A DNA stretch of 64,000 bases from Cornus controversa (lineage: Eukaryota; Streptophyta; Magnoliopsida; Cornales; Cornaceae). The stretch spans positions 57,912,270 through 57,976,269 of the forward strand of contig CM048846.1 of the NCBI GenBank assembly GCA_026545225.1. The letters are read 5' to 3'. Both the position numbers and the translations under genes were made by a program. This document shows, piece by piece, positions 22,498 to 34,899 of this stretch (position 1 is the stretch's first letter; each line of letters opens with the position of its first letter). The notes below the pieces were generated by a model, which was not told where the DNA came from, made no database searches, and worked only from the letters and a program-made list of their open reading frames with translations.

Positions 22498-23859
22498 AAT
22501 GCATTGAGATGTGAAGCATCAAGCATGATTGAACAATGTGTTTGTTTATGGGTAAAGAGCATGTATAATTGTTATGTAGACATCTGGTGATTTCATATAC
22601 ACTCATGCATGGCTGACGGGTTAGAGTGGGGATGGGTGGATAATTTTTACTAAGCTGTGAAAGGATAATGCTCACCCCATACTTATATAAACTCTTTTCA
22701 GATAAGGCGCCGATGGAGGGCGAAGAATGATTAGCTCAATGAACCTTGTTGAGTTCTATTTTGAATTTTTGATCTTTTGAGATGTAGATAAATGTCCATG
22801 CTAGCTTGTGGCATGTTGTATATGAACTCCAAATGTTTACATTTGTATCTTCTATTGTATATGAACTCCAAATGTAAGTGCCACACTTGTAGGAAATAGA
22901 TTTTGACAAATGCATGTATAATAGCTTCCTTTATTTGAGACTTGAAGAATGTATGCTTAAAGGACCATTTGATTTCTTATATGTATGGTTTTATGTAAGT
23001 GACTTTTGGAAAATAATGATGGTTTATTCACTTGAGTTTTATGTGTATTATGAATCTAAAAATTTTCTATGATTATGAAATATTTGAGTTTCAAACATAT
23101 AGGTTGGTGTATGTGTATGATGTTATATCATTGGTAGTTGATTTCCATGAGAAATGAAAGATTCAAGGTTGTTGGGTTGAGGTTTGGGCTCAAAATGGGC
23201 CATATATAGGGTTACTGGAGGTCCTGTGGAGGGCATTTTGATTATGCGAAATGTCCATTTTGCACGATCGAAACCCCCATTTTGATTGTGCGAAGTGGTT
23301 GCGAAATATTGTGATTTTTAGGGTCCAGACAGGGGCAATTTCGCACTATCGAAACCCCCATTTTGATCGTGTGAAATATTGCATGTCCAAGGTCCCGAAC
23401 AAGTGAAATTTTTGCACAATCGAACACATTTTTGTACAATCGAAATACCAGTTTCGTACAATCAAAATCCTCATTTCGCACAATTGAAGTTACTATTCAC
23501 GGCAAAGTTAAAAAATCAGTCTAAACTTCATTTTGACGTAACTTCTTCATTTTAAATCGGAAATGAGTGTGATTTTTTTTGAATTCGAGTATTTTTGAAT
23601 TCTCTATGCAATAGTTTAGGCTTCAAAACCAAATCCCAATTTTGTAAGGATTTTATTTCCAGAACTTGGTAGTTTTCATGTGTGAAACCAAATATGGAAC
23701 CCTTTGTGAGGGGTGTTGATGAGTGTGTGCCACTATAATGGTCTGCATATAGAAAGCTTCTACAATAGAATATTTTATGACAAGATTGATGTTAAGATGA
23801 TGAGGTAAAAATATTGTTCACCCTCGGATTCCAAGAGCACCGAAAATCGTGGCGTGACA
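21154..23859 (+). repeat. 5' LTR of the full-length gypsy element
   Basis: 2706 bp, TG...CA. It contains an (AT)n run (22457-22494) and a cluster of palindromic motifs at 23235-23490. It shares near-identical stretches with 28818-31486, interrupted by scattered substitutions and small indels, so insertion is not recent. Confidence 0.9.
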
Positions 23860-24161
23860 ACTTGGTATTAGAGTTTAACCGGGTTTGAATACCTTAGAAC
23901 GATGGGAAGGGTTATGCCACACTTTAGATTGAAAGGAATTAATGATTTATAGGATCATAACTTCAGACTTAGGATCCTAGACTTGAGGTCTTTGAGTGTG
24001 AGCTAAGGCTAAGTGCATTTTACATGAAAATCTTATGTGCTTACTTGTTTGATATGACATGCTACCTTGAAGTATATAAGCATATTGAGTAGGCATGAAG
24101 TGAATTGGACATACATTCATGCTTGAAGTTTTAAGTGTCTTCTTGTCATTTATATAGAAGG

Positions 24162-25170
24162 ATGCCACCAAGAAGAGCTCGTGAAAGGACATCGAAAGTG
24201 GTTCCTATTGGAGGAGAGCAATTTATGCGCGACATGGTCACTACCATGTGGCAAATTGCAAGGGAAACACAACGGGAAACCCAAGAGGAGACACAACCTC
24301 CACCTAGAACAACTCCTCCTAGTAGGATGATAACAGCGTTGGGGCATGTTAAGAAACATAGTCCACCGTCGTATTATGGGGGATCCGATCCAATGGTAGC
24401 GAAAAGTTGATTGGATGAGATGGTTACACTCCTTAATGTGCTTGAAATAGAGGAAGACTTGAAAGTCAAAGTAGCCACTCACTATCTTAAAGATGATGCC
24501 AAATGTTGGTGGAAATTCTTAGGAGACTACTATGATTTGGAGACAATGGAATGTGATACATTCCAAGTGCTTTTCTTCGAGAAGTACTTTCTAGTGACGG
24601 TGAAGGACAGTATGAGGAGAAAGTTCTTCAACCTTGTTCAAGGGATGATAATGGTGATGGAGTATGAAACAAAGTTTACCTCATTGGCTCGATTTGCAAA
24701 GGAGATGATTTCAACAGAAGAGCTTAAAATCAAGCAATCCATAAGAGGTTTCTGAACCTACATACGAGACAAGGTTGGGATTCTAGGTTTGACCAACTAT
24801 GCAACGGTAATGGAGAGAGCATTGATTTCTAAAGAATTCAGCAATGACAACCATAGAATAAGGGAAGCACAGAACCAAACAAGGGGCACAGGATCCCTTT
24901 TGGACAATCGTGCTAAGAAGAAGAAGAGGAATATTGGGTCATCCTCACAAGGGCAACAAACCCAATCTGTGACTTCTATGGCTATACCTTCTGGATCTTT
25001 CTGATCTAGAATAGTCTGTTTCAATTGCCAGAAGCCGGGGACACAGAATGGATGAGTGTACTCAAGGGCAAGTTCCGTTAGTGGCAGATAAAAAGTGCTA
25101 CCATTGTCATCAAATGGGGAATATTAGTTGCGATTGCCCACAGAAGAAGAGTGCCAGGGTGGTACTGGTT
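24162..25170 (+). pseudogene. gypsy gag with two zinc knuckles
   Basis: Start MPPRRARERTSKV at 24162, about 300 bases after the LTR. The capsid domain shows ATHYLKDDAKCWWKFLGDYY, FFEKYFLVTVKDSMRRKFFN and YETKFTSLARFAKEM. A basic segment (RAKKKKRNIGSS) precedes a first knuckle CFNCQKPG, where one extra base shifts the frame. A second, CYHCHQMGNISCDC, has Asn where the knuckle His is expected. Stops lie at 24408 and 24753. Gag would form the particle and bind RNA. Confidence 0.88.
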
Positions 25171-25389
25171 TTCAGCAGCGTCCTGCACAGCTTGCGACTT
25201 CACAGTTAGGTTTCAGGGTGTTGCCACCACCTCAGACAGTGCCTTCAGTTTAGAGTTCATGGGCACCAACTAGAGGAGCTACGTTTAGTGCTCCCAGTCA
25301 GCAGTCTGGATATTAAGGTGCAGGACAACAAGGCCAGAGAGCACATGGACGCGCTTTTACTCTTGTCCCAGCAGAGACCTTGGTAGGAC

Positions 25390-25740
25390 CATCAATGGTT
25401 CGAGGTATATTTCTTGTATCTAGCTCGTGGGCTAGGGTTTTAGTAGACTCGGGTGCATCACATTCATTCATTTCATGTGCATTTGCTTGTGCTTTAGGGT
25501 TGGAGGTGTCATCTTTGGACTCGGTTTTATCCATTGATATGCCAGTTGGTGGAGTGTGACCTTGAGTAGAGTATGCTGATCTTGTGAGATTAAGATATCG
25601 GGACATCGATTAGTGTTTGATTTCATCCTTCTCGATATGTCTAGCTTTGATATGATCTTGGGTATAGATTGGCTATAGACTTATAGAGCCAATATTGATT
25701 GTTATAGGGGAAGAGTGACCTTGTATACACCCTCTGGTGT
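25390..25740 (+). pseudogene. gypsy protease domain
   Basis: The active-site motif LVDSGASHSFIS (Asp-Ser-Gly) is intact near 25441-25476, preceded by GIFLVSSSWARV and followed by ALGLEVSSLDSVLSIDMPVG. After this the frame breaks, although MSSFDMILGIDWL-type residues of the conserved end can be followed in another frame near 25640-25680. Aspartic protease of this family cuts the Gag-Pol polyprotein. Stops at about 25559 and later make it inactive. Confidence 0.8.
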
Positions 25741-25959
25741 TAGCATTTGTTTTGTGGGAGAGCGGATGACTTCCACTTGTCGTCTTCGCATGGTCTTAAT
25801 GATCGAAAAGGGCTTAGGAGTTTCTTAGCAAGCCTATTGGTTGATGGTCGTGATGAGACACTTGGAGAGCTTCCTCGTTTAGTATGTGAATTTATGGATG
25901 TATTTCCGGGGGAATTGACATAATTGCCTCCAAAACGGGAAGTGGAGTTTGTGATAGAT

Positions 25960-26766
25960 CTTGCTCTAGGTACCACGCCCATTTCAATGGCACCATACCG
26001 AATGGCACCGGCTAAGTTGAAAGAGCTAAAAGACCAATTATAAGAGCTACTAGACAAGGGATTTGTACGTCCTAGTACTTCGCCTTGGGGAGCTCCGGTT
26101 CTTTTTGCTAAGAAGAAGGACGGGTCCTTGCAGCTTTGCTTCGACTATCAGAAATTGAATCAGGCAACAATCAAGAATAAGTATCCTTTGCCAAGGATAG
26201 ATGACTTGTTCGATCAACTTAAGGGTTCGAGATGCTTCTCAAAGATAGACTTGAGAACGGGCTATTATCAGTTGGGGATTAGAGAGGCGGACATTCAGAA
26301 AATTACTTTTCATACACGATACGGCCACTGTGAGTTTTTGGTGATGCCATTTGGCTTAACAAATACACTGGCAGCATTCATGGACCTAATGCATAGAGTG
26401 TTCAATGCTTACTTGGACAAGTTTGTAGTTGTCTTTGTTGATGACATCCTAGTTTACTCGTCTTCAGAAGAGGAGCATGAGGGTCACTTGAGGATTGTAT
26501 TGCAGCTTCTAAGAGAACATCAATTATATGTCAAATATGAGAAATGTGAATTTTGGCTAGCAGAAGTGAAATTCCTTGGGCATGTTATGTCCAAAGGAGG
26601 AGTCTCCGTAGATCCATCTAAGATAGAAGCGGTGATGAGTTGGGAAAAACCTAAGAGCATATTTGAGATACGTAGTTTCTTGGGATTGGCTAGGTATTAT
26701 CGAAGATTTGTGAAGGACTTTTCGAGGTTAGCAGCACCAATGACAAAGCTTACCCAAAAGGAGTGA
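25960..26766 (+). pseudogene. gypsy reverse transcriptase
   Basis: 26128-26766 is the longest open frame of the window (over 200 codons). It starts inside RT with [20 protein letters not shown], then [15 protein letters not shown] (motif A Asp), [20 protein letters not shown] (motif B), and FVDDILVYS (catalytic DD). It continues with [20 protein letters not shown] and [16 protein letters not shown]. Catalytic residues are intact. Upstream residues such as [17 protein letters not shown] (about 25990-26040) belong to RT but are cut by a TAA at 26041. '[11 protein letters not shown]' replaces the common TNAPAAFMDLM. Confidence 0.92.
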
Positions 26767-26769
26767 AGT

Positions 26770-27215
26770 TTGTGTAGGATGATACTTGCTAGCATGCATT
26801 CATGGAATTAAAAAGTCGGTTAACTACAGTGCCAATTTTGATCATTCCGGAGTGTAGGTTGGGGTATGCGATTTATTGTGACGCTTCACGACTCAGTTTG
26901 GGGTGAGTGCTGATGCAAACTGAACAAGTAGTGGCATATGGCTCAAGGCAATTGAAGACCCATGAACAGAATTACTCGACACACGACTTGGAATTGGTAG
27001 TTGTGATCTTTGCACTTAAGGTGTGGAGACATTACTTGTATGGTGAGAAATTTGAAGTATTCTCGGATCATAAAAGTATCAAATACCTTTTCTCACAAAA
27101 GGATTTGAATATAAGACAATGAAGGTGGATGGAGTTCATAGAAGATTATGACTTCGACTTGCAATATCATCTAGGGAAGGCCAACGTGGTAGCGGATGCA
27201 TTGAGTAGGAAGACA
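26770..27215 (+). pseudogene. gypsy RNase H domain
   Basis: Continues pol with [40 protein letters not shown] and [20 protein letters not shown]. It then runs past a TGA at 27120 to RWMEFIEDYDFDLQYHLGKA and NVVADALSRK. The TGA sits where related elements have CGA (Arg), a C-to-T change. The first catalytic Asp region (IYCDASR) is readable near 26873-26895. RNase H removes the RNA strand during reverse transcription; this copy is inactive because of several stops. Confidence 0.88.
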
Positions 27216-27399
27216 CATTATAACTTAGCAAGTTTAGCCATAAGGGAGTGGAAGATGATGGAAGACATCTTAGAAATGGGATTGCATTTTAGTGAGGATG
27301 ATGGACCGGTGGTGTTATTTACTCTTATCGCTCAACCAACTTTTGTGAGTAGAGTGATTAAAGAGCAGAGGAAGGATAGTGCAGTTGAGGCTATTCGCA

Positions 27400-28771
27400 C
27401 ATGAATTTTAGGTGGCGAAGTGGTTGAAGAATGGACAGTTCATTCAGATGAGAACATGAGATTCAAAAGGAAGATGTTTGTTCTCTTAGCTTGTCGGGAT
27501 AAGATTCTGAGAGAGTTTCACAACTCGAGACTAGCAGTACATCTAGGTGGTACCAATATGTTTCATAACCTACACCGATAGTATTGGTGGAAGGGCATGA
27601 AAAAAGATATAGCTCAGTTTGTGGTGAGGTGCCTCACTTGTCAACAAGTGAAGGCCTAGCATCAAAGACCGACTGGGTTATTGCAGCCATTGCCTACGAC
27701 TATGTGGAAATGGGAGCATGTCACTATGGACTTTGTGACGAGACTTTTTAGGTTGAGGAAGAGTCACGATGCAATTTGGGTGGTCGTTGACAGATTGACG
27801 AAGGTAGCTCACTTTATCCCTATTAGAGTGACCAATGATGTAGATACTCTTAGTATATTGTATATTGAACAGATCCTTAGACTTCATGGCATGATAGTTT
27901 CTATTGTTTCAGATAGAGACCCGCGATTTACATCTTGATTTTGGCAGAGTTTCCAAGCGGCACTTGATACGGACCTTCACCTTAGTACAACTTTTCATCC
28001 TTAGACAGATGGTCAATCTGAGCGTACTATACAGATTCTGGAGGATATGTTTCGGGCGTGTGTACTTGATCTTCAGGGGTAGTTGGGAGGATCACATTCC
28101 TTTGGTGGAGTTTGCATATAATAATAGCTATCAAGCAAGCATTTGAGATGGCTCCATTTGAGGCTTTGTATGGTAGACCGTGTAGGTCACCTGTCTGTTG
28201 GACTGAGGTTGGAGAGACAGTTTCTTTGGGACCAGATTTAGTTCAGGAAACTACAGTGAAGATCAAGGGAATTCGGCAGAGATTGCTTACGACTCAGAGT
28301 CGTCAGAAAAGCTATGCCAATAGGAGACGACGACTATTGATATTTGAGGTGGGGGATCATATTTTTCTGAAGGTCTCACAATGGAGAGGTTTGATCAGGT
28401 TTGATTGTAGTGGAAAGCTAGCGGCACAATTTAATGGACCATTTGAGATTTTGGATCAGGTAGGAGAGGTTGCTTATCGCTTGGTATTGCCACCGCAATT
28501 GTTAGGTGTACACAACACCTTCCATTTGTCTATGTTGAGGAAGTATGAACCGGACCCTTCACATGTACTCGATTGGGTAGACCTTGAGGTGGAGGAGGAC
28601 ATGTCATACGAGGAGAGACCAATTCAGATTTTGGACACTAGAGAGAAAGTACTTCGGGGTAAGACCATTCCATTGGTTAAAGTGCTTTGGAGGCATCATG
28701 GGGTGGAAGAAGCTACATGGGATCAAGAACATGAAGTCCACTCAAAGTATCCTGAGTTGTTCATCACTTGA
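27400..28771 (+). pseudogene. gypsy integrase with chromodomain-like tail
   Basis: The order is the zinc-binding segment (HLGGTNMFHNLHR, then RCLTCQQVKA), the catalytic core (WEHVTMDFVTRLFRLRKSHD, WVVVDRLTKVAHFIP, IVSDRDPRFTS), EFAYNNSYQASI with APFEALYGRPCRSPVCWTEV, and the GPY/F region FNGPFEILDQVGEVAYRL. The tail RPIQILDTREKVLRGKTIPL with EATWDQEHEVHSKYPELF ends in TGA at 28769-28771. Stops occur at about 27581, 27657, 27937, 28003 and 28079. The core Asp residues are visible. The tail is the chromodomain-type C-terminus that can steer insertion. Confidence 0.9.
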
Positions 28772-28817
28772 GGTACATTCTAATTTTGAGGACAAAATTC
28801 CTATAAGATTGGGAGGT

Positions 28818-31486
28818 TGTAGAGACCGTGCCCAATTTTGGTCGATTTTTAAAATTTTCATCATTTAATGTTTTAAGTACATTTTAAATGATGTTTAACA
28901 TGTATTGAATGCGAGGAACATGTTTAAAAGGTTGGAATATGGTTTTTAAAAGCTTTAAAAACTTTTGAAAAAGTTTAACTTTTTGGTCAACGGGGGTCCC
29001 GGGATGAGGTTAAGTGAGTCCGAAAATTTTGAGAAAATTCTGAGAAATTTTATTTTTGGTTATGGACTAAAAAAAAATTTTAGAATGTCATGGAAGTGAT
29101 TTTGAGTCTAACAGAATTTTCGAGAATTAATTCGGAGGTCAGGAGGGTACGTTAAATGGTCGGGGGCAAAAATGGTCTTTTCGCGCCCCTAGGAGTGGAA
29201 TAAATATCTGGGGAGTCAGAGATTTTCACTTTTATAGATCTCTCTCTCTCTAAAGCTCCCACTTCATCTCTCTTCCTTCTCTCTAGAGTTTGAGGGCCTT
29301 AAGGTGTGATTTAGACTTTCCCGAAGAAGGGAAGTGTGTAGGGGACATCAGGGGCATCAGTTTGAACTTATCAAACTCTATTTCATAAAGTTGGGATGGA
29401 TGGGGTTTTCAAAAGAGAGATTCAAATCTTGGGAATTGAGGTAGGAGTGCTAGACTCATCTTTACTTTGATCTTATAGGTCACTATTATGTGACATGAAA
29501 GATAGATTCGATTTCTTGAGCCTATGGTTATGTATATGTGTATATATGTATACCATTGTGATTTATACATGTATAGATGTCTAATATGATAGTTAGGACT
29601 TATATATGTTGTGTATGTGCAAACGAGACTATGAATGCTTTTGATGAAAATGTGTTCATTTGGTGAAAACATGAAAATGTGAGTTTCTATAGACTTGTGC
29701 ATGAATGATATAATTTTTCTTGTGAAATGCATAAGCATGATGATTTTCATGATATGAGTGTGATGGCATTGTGACAATCTTGAGGAGAAAGGCAAATACA
29801 TTGATTTGACAAAAAAATGCATTCATTGTGTGGAATAAGTGCATTGATGTGATTATGTGCACTATATGAAAAGCGAGTTTTTGGGGCGTGACAACATTGA
29901 GAATTAAGATGAGGGAATGGTCCCTAGCATGAAAGACCCAAAACTTGGCCAAGCAGATGTGCTCCCGTCGAGCTAGTATCCCGATAAAGCGTAAGCAGAG
30001 TTTGGGTGCCGAAGAAACCCTTACTATGGATGTGGTGTGATAAGCTAGTCCCCATTGAAGTGATTTCTGAAATTTCATGGCGTGAGTTATATATATATGA
30101 ATTGTGACTTGTCAATTTGATATATGTATATATATATATATAAATTATTGAGATGTGAAGTATCACACATGACTGAAAAACGTGTTTGTTTATGGGTAAA
30201 GAGCATGTATAATTGTTATGTAGACATGTAGCGATTTCATATGCACTCATGCATGGCTGACGGGTTAGAATGGGGATGGGTGGATCATTTCTACTGAGCT
30301 GTGAGAGGATAAAACTCACCCTCTACTTATATAAACTCTTTTCAGATAATGAGGACGAAGCATGATTAGCTCAATAAACCTTGTTGAGTTTCTTTTTAGA
30401 TTTTTGATCTTTTGAGATGTAGATAAATCTCTATGCCGACTTGTGGCATGTTGACCATGGTGGTAGTGTTGCCTTTACATTTGTATCTTCTATTGTATAT
30501 GAACTCCAAATGTAAGTGCCACACTTGTAGGAAAGAGGCTTTTGAGAAATGCATGTATAATAGCTTCCTTCATTTGATACTTGAAGAATGTATACTTAAA
30601 TGACCATTTGATTTCTTATATGTATGGTTTTAAGGAAGTGACTTTTGAAAAATAAGGATGGTTTATTCACTTGAGTCTTATGTGCATTATGAATCTAGAA
30701 ATTTTCTATGATTATGAAAGATTTGAGATTCAAACATATAGGTTCGTGTATGTGTATGATGTTATATCATCGGTAGTTGATTTTCATGGGAAATGAAAGA
30801 TCCAAGGTTGTTGGGTTCAGGTTTGGGCTCAAAATAGGCCATATATAGGGTTGTTGGAGGTCCTGTGGAGGGCATATGGATCATACGAAATGTCCATTTC
30901 GCACGATCAAAACCCCCATTTCGATTGTGCGAAGTGGTTGCGAAATATTGTGGTTTTTAGGGTCCAGACAGGGGCAATTTCGCACAATCGAAACCCCTAT
31001 TTCGATCGTGCGAAATAATGCAAGTCCAAGGTCCCAAATAGGTGAAATTTTCACACAATCAAACACATTTTTGCACAATCAAAATATGAGTTTCGCACAA
31101 TCGAAATCCTCATTTCGCACATTCAAAATTACTATTCATAGCAAAGTTAAAAAATCGGTCCAAACTTCGTTTTGACGTAGCTTTTTCATTTGAAATCGGA
31201 ATTGAGTGTGATTTTTTTTTAATTCGAGTATTTTTGAATTCTGTATCCAATAGTTTAGGCTTCAAAACCAAATCCCAATTTTGTAAGGATTTGATTTCCA
31301 AAACTTGGTAGTTTTCATGTGTGGAACCCTTTGTGAGGGGTGTTGATGAGTGTGTGCCACTATGATGGTGTGCATATAGAAAACTTTTACAATAGAATAG
31401 TTTATGACAAGATTTAGGTTAAGACGATGAGGTGAAAACACTGTTCACCCTCGGATTTCGAGAGCATCAAAAATCGGGGCGTGACA
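28818..31486 (+). repeat. 3' LTR of the full-length gypsy element
   Basis: 2669 bp, directly after the polypurine tract. Same features as the 5' LTR, including the palindrome cluster at 30885-31125. It ends ggggcgtgaca, then the target copy caatt (31487-31491). Confidence 0.9.
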
Positions 31487-31491
31487 CAATT

Positions 31492-32130
31492 TCCTTTCCT
31501 TTTTTGTCTTTCAATTTATTTTTAATGTAGTTGAAAATTGTTCTATTGGTGATCTCCACCTACCCATTTCCTTACGGATAACCGATCGCAAAGTGTTTCT
31601 GGTTTATCCCATATTCTCTGAAGAATATTCGAATTTGCTTATTGTCAGGTTCTTTCCATTGTCCGTCACAATTGAAGCAGGTAATCCAAATCTCCAAATG
31701 ATGTTATTCCAAATGAATTTTCTCACTTGGGTGTGGGTCACATTTTCATATGCCTCTACTTCGACCCATTTAGTGAAGTAGTCTATCACAAGTAATATGA
31801 ACTTTTTTTTTTATTTTCACCGTTGGGAGAGGGCCCACCATGTCCATTCCCCATTGTGCGAAAGGCCAAAGGTTGTCTTGTGTGTTGAGATCTTCTGGTG
31901 GTTGGTGCAGCAGGTGAGCATGCTTCTGACATCTATCATATCTTCTCGTATATTCGAATGTGTCCTTCACTATATAAGGCCAGAAGTTTCATTGGGTGAG
32001 CTCCTTGTGGGCAAGGGATCTGCCACCGGAGTGGTTCTCACATACTATGTCATGTATAATAAATAGGATTCTTTTGGACTTGGAGGGAGTCAAACATTTT
32101 AGGTATAGCCCCATATAGGATCTTCTATAT
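31492..32130 (-). pseudogene. Tat integrase zinc finger and catalytic core
   Basis: Minus-strand reading shows CQKHAHLLHQPPEDL and WPFAQWGMDMVGPLPT (start of the core). It continues with IDYFTKWVEVEAYENVTHTQ and FGLPASIVTDNGKNL (second Asp), then GNG.VEITNRTIFNYIKNKL and KDKKGK at the insertion point. The remaining C-terminal part is at 17940-18404, on the other side of two gypsy insertions. Several stops are present. The order and motifs match Ty3/gypsy Tat integrase. Confidence 0.88.
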
Positions 32131-32439
32131 AACTGATCATCGATGATCACATACTTCACTGAGTTGGTCCTTAGTTTCTTCGGCTCCTCTTTCTACTTCG
32201 GGAGGACTCCATTCTTTAAATATAAAATGATTGGATCTATATAGCTTGGCTCATTCGGGATTATAAAAATGGTAAGTGGCGAGTGGATACTGGGCTTTTT
32301 GAGGATGTCAATCGGGATTATTCTCGTGAGTAAGTTCCATGACCTTGAATGAGCTAGTTGATCAACCTTTGCATTTTGCTCCCTTTGATTCTGAAAAAAT
32401 TGAAATTGCTCAAATTTCTTTACCTCTTCTTACAACATT

Positions 32440-33950
32440 TTTCTATAAGCTTCCATTTTTGTTTCCTTAGCCTGATAGTCTCCTTAAACTTATTCGTGAC
32501 TAGCTAAGAATCACTATTTACCTTGAGATTCTTCACGTTCAATTGGGTAGCGAGTTTGAGGCCTGCCAACAATGCCTCATATTTTGTTTCATTATTTGTT
32601 GTAGGGAAGTCTATTTTGATTGTCTGCTATAATTTCATACCTTCCAGAGTTTGTATCTCAATTTCGATACCCGATTCGTGTTGATTAACGGCCCATCAAC
32701 CCACAACGTCTAAAACAGCCCTTCCATTGCTTCATCTTCATCTTTATCACCAATCAGAAAATTCGCCACCACTTGTCCCTTTTTTGCTATTCTAGGCTCA
32801 TATTTAATATCAAACGAGCTTAACTTGACTGCCCATTCCATCATTCTCCCTGACATGTTAGGCTTAGCTAGGATTGCCTTAATGTGCAGTGGTTGGGACC
32901 ACAATGGGATGGGACTCAAAGTAGTGCCTCAATTTAATTTTAGCTTAGACCAGTGCTAATATTATATCTGGTTTCTGATTCAATGCTTCCTCGCACAGAA
33001 GGGCAGCACTTGTGGACGTTTTTTATACCGAGAGTTAAAGAAACAATGGTTCTTCGTCTTTTTGTATAGATAAAATCAGAGGGCACGTCATGTACTGTTT
33101 AAGATTTGCCAATGGTTCTTTATGCTCCTGCCCCCAGGAGTTCCCTTCTTTTGATTTGATAGCGTCAAAAAATGGCTTACACTTATCCGATAACTAGGAA
33201 ATAAATCTACCGAGGGTGGCAACCCTTCCCGTTAATGCTTGTATCTCCCTCTTTGTCTTCAGCTCTTCATTGCTAATGATTAATTGGCATTGTGACATAC
33301 TAGCTTCTATTCCCGCTCTGTTGACTATATGTCCCAGGAACTGTCCTAAGGAGACCTTGAACGAACACTTAGCCGGGTTGAGTCTCATATTGTTGGCTCA
33401 CAACGTATCAAAGATTTCTTGAAAGTGAATACAATGATCTTCTTTTCTGAGGTTTTTCACCATTATGTCATCGATATAGATCTCCATGATATTTTTGATC
33501 TGCTTTTCAAAAACTTTATTTACTAAACGTTTATAGGTCATTCCAGCATTCTTTAGTCCAAACGACATAACTTTATAGCAAAACACGCCCCTTTCTGTGA
33601 CAAATGACATTCTTTCTTCATCAATTGGGTCCATGGGGATCTGATTATAACCTGAATAGGCATCCAGGAAAGTGACCCGCTCATATCCTGTGGTTGCATC
33701 TACCATCTGATCAATTTTTGAAAGAGGATAACAATCCTTTGGACAAGCCTTGTTCAGATTTGTAAAATCCATGCAAACCCTCCATTTTTCATTCTTCTTC
33801 TAAATGACCACTATATTGGAGAGCCATTCGGGATACTTCACTTCTTTGATGAATCCCGCATTAAGGAGCCTGTCCACTTCTTCACTTATTATCTTGTTTC
33901 TTTTTTAAGCAAATCTTCTCTGCTTTTGTTTGACTAGCTTGAAGTTTAGA
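32440..33950 (-). pseudogene. Tat reverse transcriptase, RNase H and second RNase H
   Basis: RT: WRVCMDFTNLNKACPKDCYP, TFLDAYSGYNQIPMDP, VMSFGLKNAGMTYKRLVNKV and the catalytic EIYIDDIMVK (about 33470). RNase H: about 33100-32700. A further block, NNETKYEALLAGLKLATQLN with VKNLKVNSDS, lies near 32480-32620. It is the additional archaeal-type RNase H that characterises Tat elements. Stops occur throughout (for example 33907 and 33388), so the polyprotein is dead, but the RT catalytic aspartates are conserved. Confidence 0.9.
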
Positions 33951-34125
33951 TCGGCATTTAGACTATGTTTGGCTATCTTTAGGTCTATTCTTGGCATATC
34001 TGGGTGATCACATGCAAAGACATCAACATTTCTTCTAAGTAACGCTATTAGATTTTCCTTCTTCATCCTTGTTAAGCTAACCCCTATTTGGTTGATTTTG
34101 GTCTTATCTCCAAGAATTATTTGCA

Positions 34126-34760
34126 CAACTTCTAGAGATTCTAATGTAAGAGGTTGCTCTTGCTGATCTGCTTCTAACTATTTCAACGAACCGCTCTATA
34201 ATTGCTATTTGCTGTGATTCCCTGGACCCGCATTGTCTTGGCTTTCTCCTTTTCTAAGGGCTATAGTGCAACATTCTTTGGCAGCGACTTGATCTCCCAT
34301 TATGTCTGTGGTTACCTTATCGTTTGGATCCAGACATCTCATAAGATGGTGAAGGGTTGATGGAACCCCTTGCATGCGATGGATCTATCCTCTTCCCATT
34401 ATCAGGTTGTAGGCTGGTTGCATATCCACCAATATGAAAATTTCCCTTAGAGTCCTTTTTGCTGCAGTGGCTGCTAATTCAATACTGCCGATAGGTTCAA
34501 TTATTTTTCCGTCGAACCCTACTAGCGGGTAGCCCGAAGGTCATACCTGAATACCCCTAATTTCTCAAAAGTGGATTTGGTCATAATGTTTGCGCTGCTT
34601 CCTAGATCTACAAGGACTCTCTTTACCAGACAATTGGCGACCATAAGTTAAATCACCAATGGGTCATCTCGTAAGGGAGTTGTACCCTGAGGAGGTCTTC
34701 CTTGGTGAATGAGATTTTGACTGATGATGACTGAGTGGAAACTATATGAACTCCTCCTAC
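34126..34760 (-). pseudogene. Tat protease region
   Basis: The readable core is DDPLVI followed by NCLVKRVLVDLGSSANIMTK and STFEKL. In Tat elements the motif is normally VLVDSGSSAD. Here Leu replaces Ser after the catalytic Asp, one sign of decay besides many stops between 34150 and 34560. It lies between gag and RT in the expected order. Confidence 0.8.
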
Positions 34761-34899
34761 TTGCCTCAGCTTTTGCGTTTGCTGAACTCGTTACCCGTAG
34801 GAATCATCTTCCTCCCCAATTCTGCCATGTATGACATTGATAACCCGAACACGCTGGTCATTCTGCTGAGGTCTCTTCTTGGTTGTTTCACTTTTTCAG

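Larger units (their letters stand above)
21154..31486 (+). mobile_element. full-length chromodomain Ty3/gypsy retrotransposon (Tekay/Del-like)
   Basis: LTRs are at 21154-23859 and 28818-31486, both tgtagagaccgtgccc...gcgtgaca. The primer-site-like tggtattagag lies at 23863. The polypurine tract agattgggaggt lies at 28806-28817. The flanks taatt (21149-21153) and caatt (31487-31491) differ by one base. The internal order is gag, protease, RT, RNase H, integrase with chromodomain-like tail, which defines a chromovirus. All ORFs contain stops, so it is structurally complete but not coding-competent. It inserted 10 bp from the edge of an earlier gypsy insertion, in the integrase codons of the Tat element. 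Confidence 0.93.

Noticed and set aside
21938..22675. Several minus-strand frames repeated at 29409-30319
   Set aside because: They are duplicated because they lie in the two LTRs of one gypsy element; antisense, His/Ile-rich noise.
23235..23490. Spaced short repeats resembling a CRISPR-like array
   Set aside because: Repeats are imperfect, alternate in orientation, have irregular spacing, and sit inside a plant LTR duplicated at both ends of a retrotransposon. No cas-like genes.
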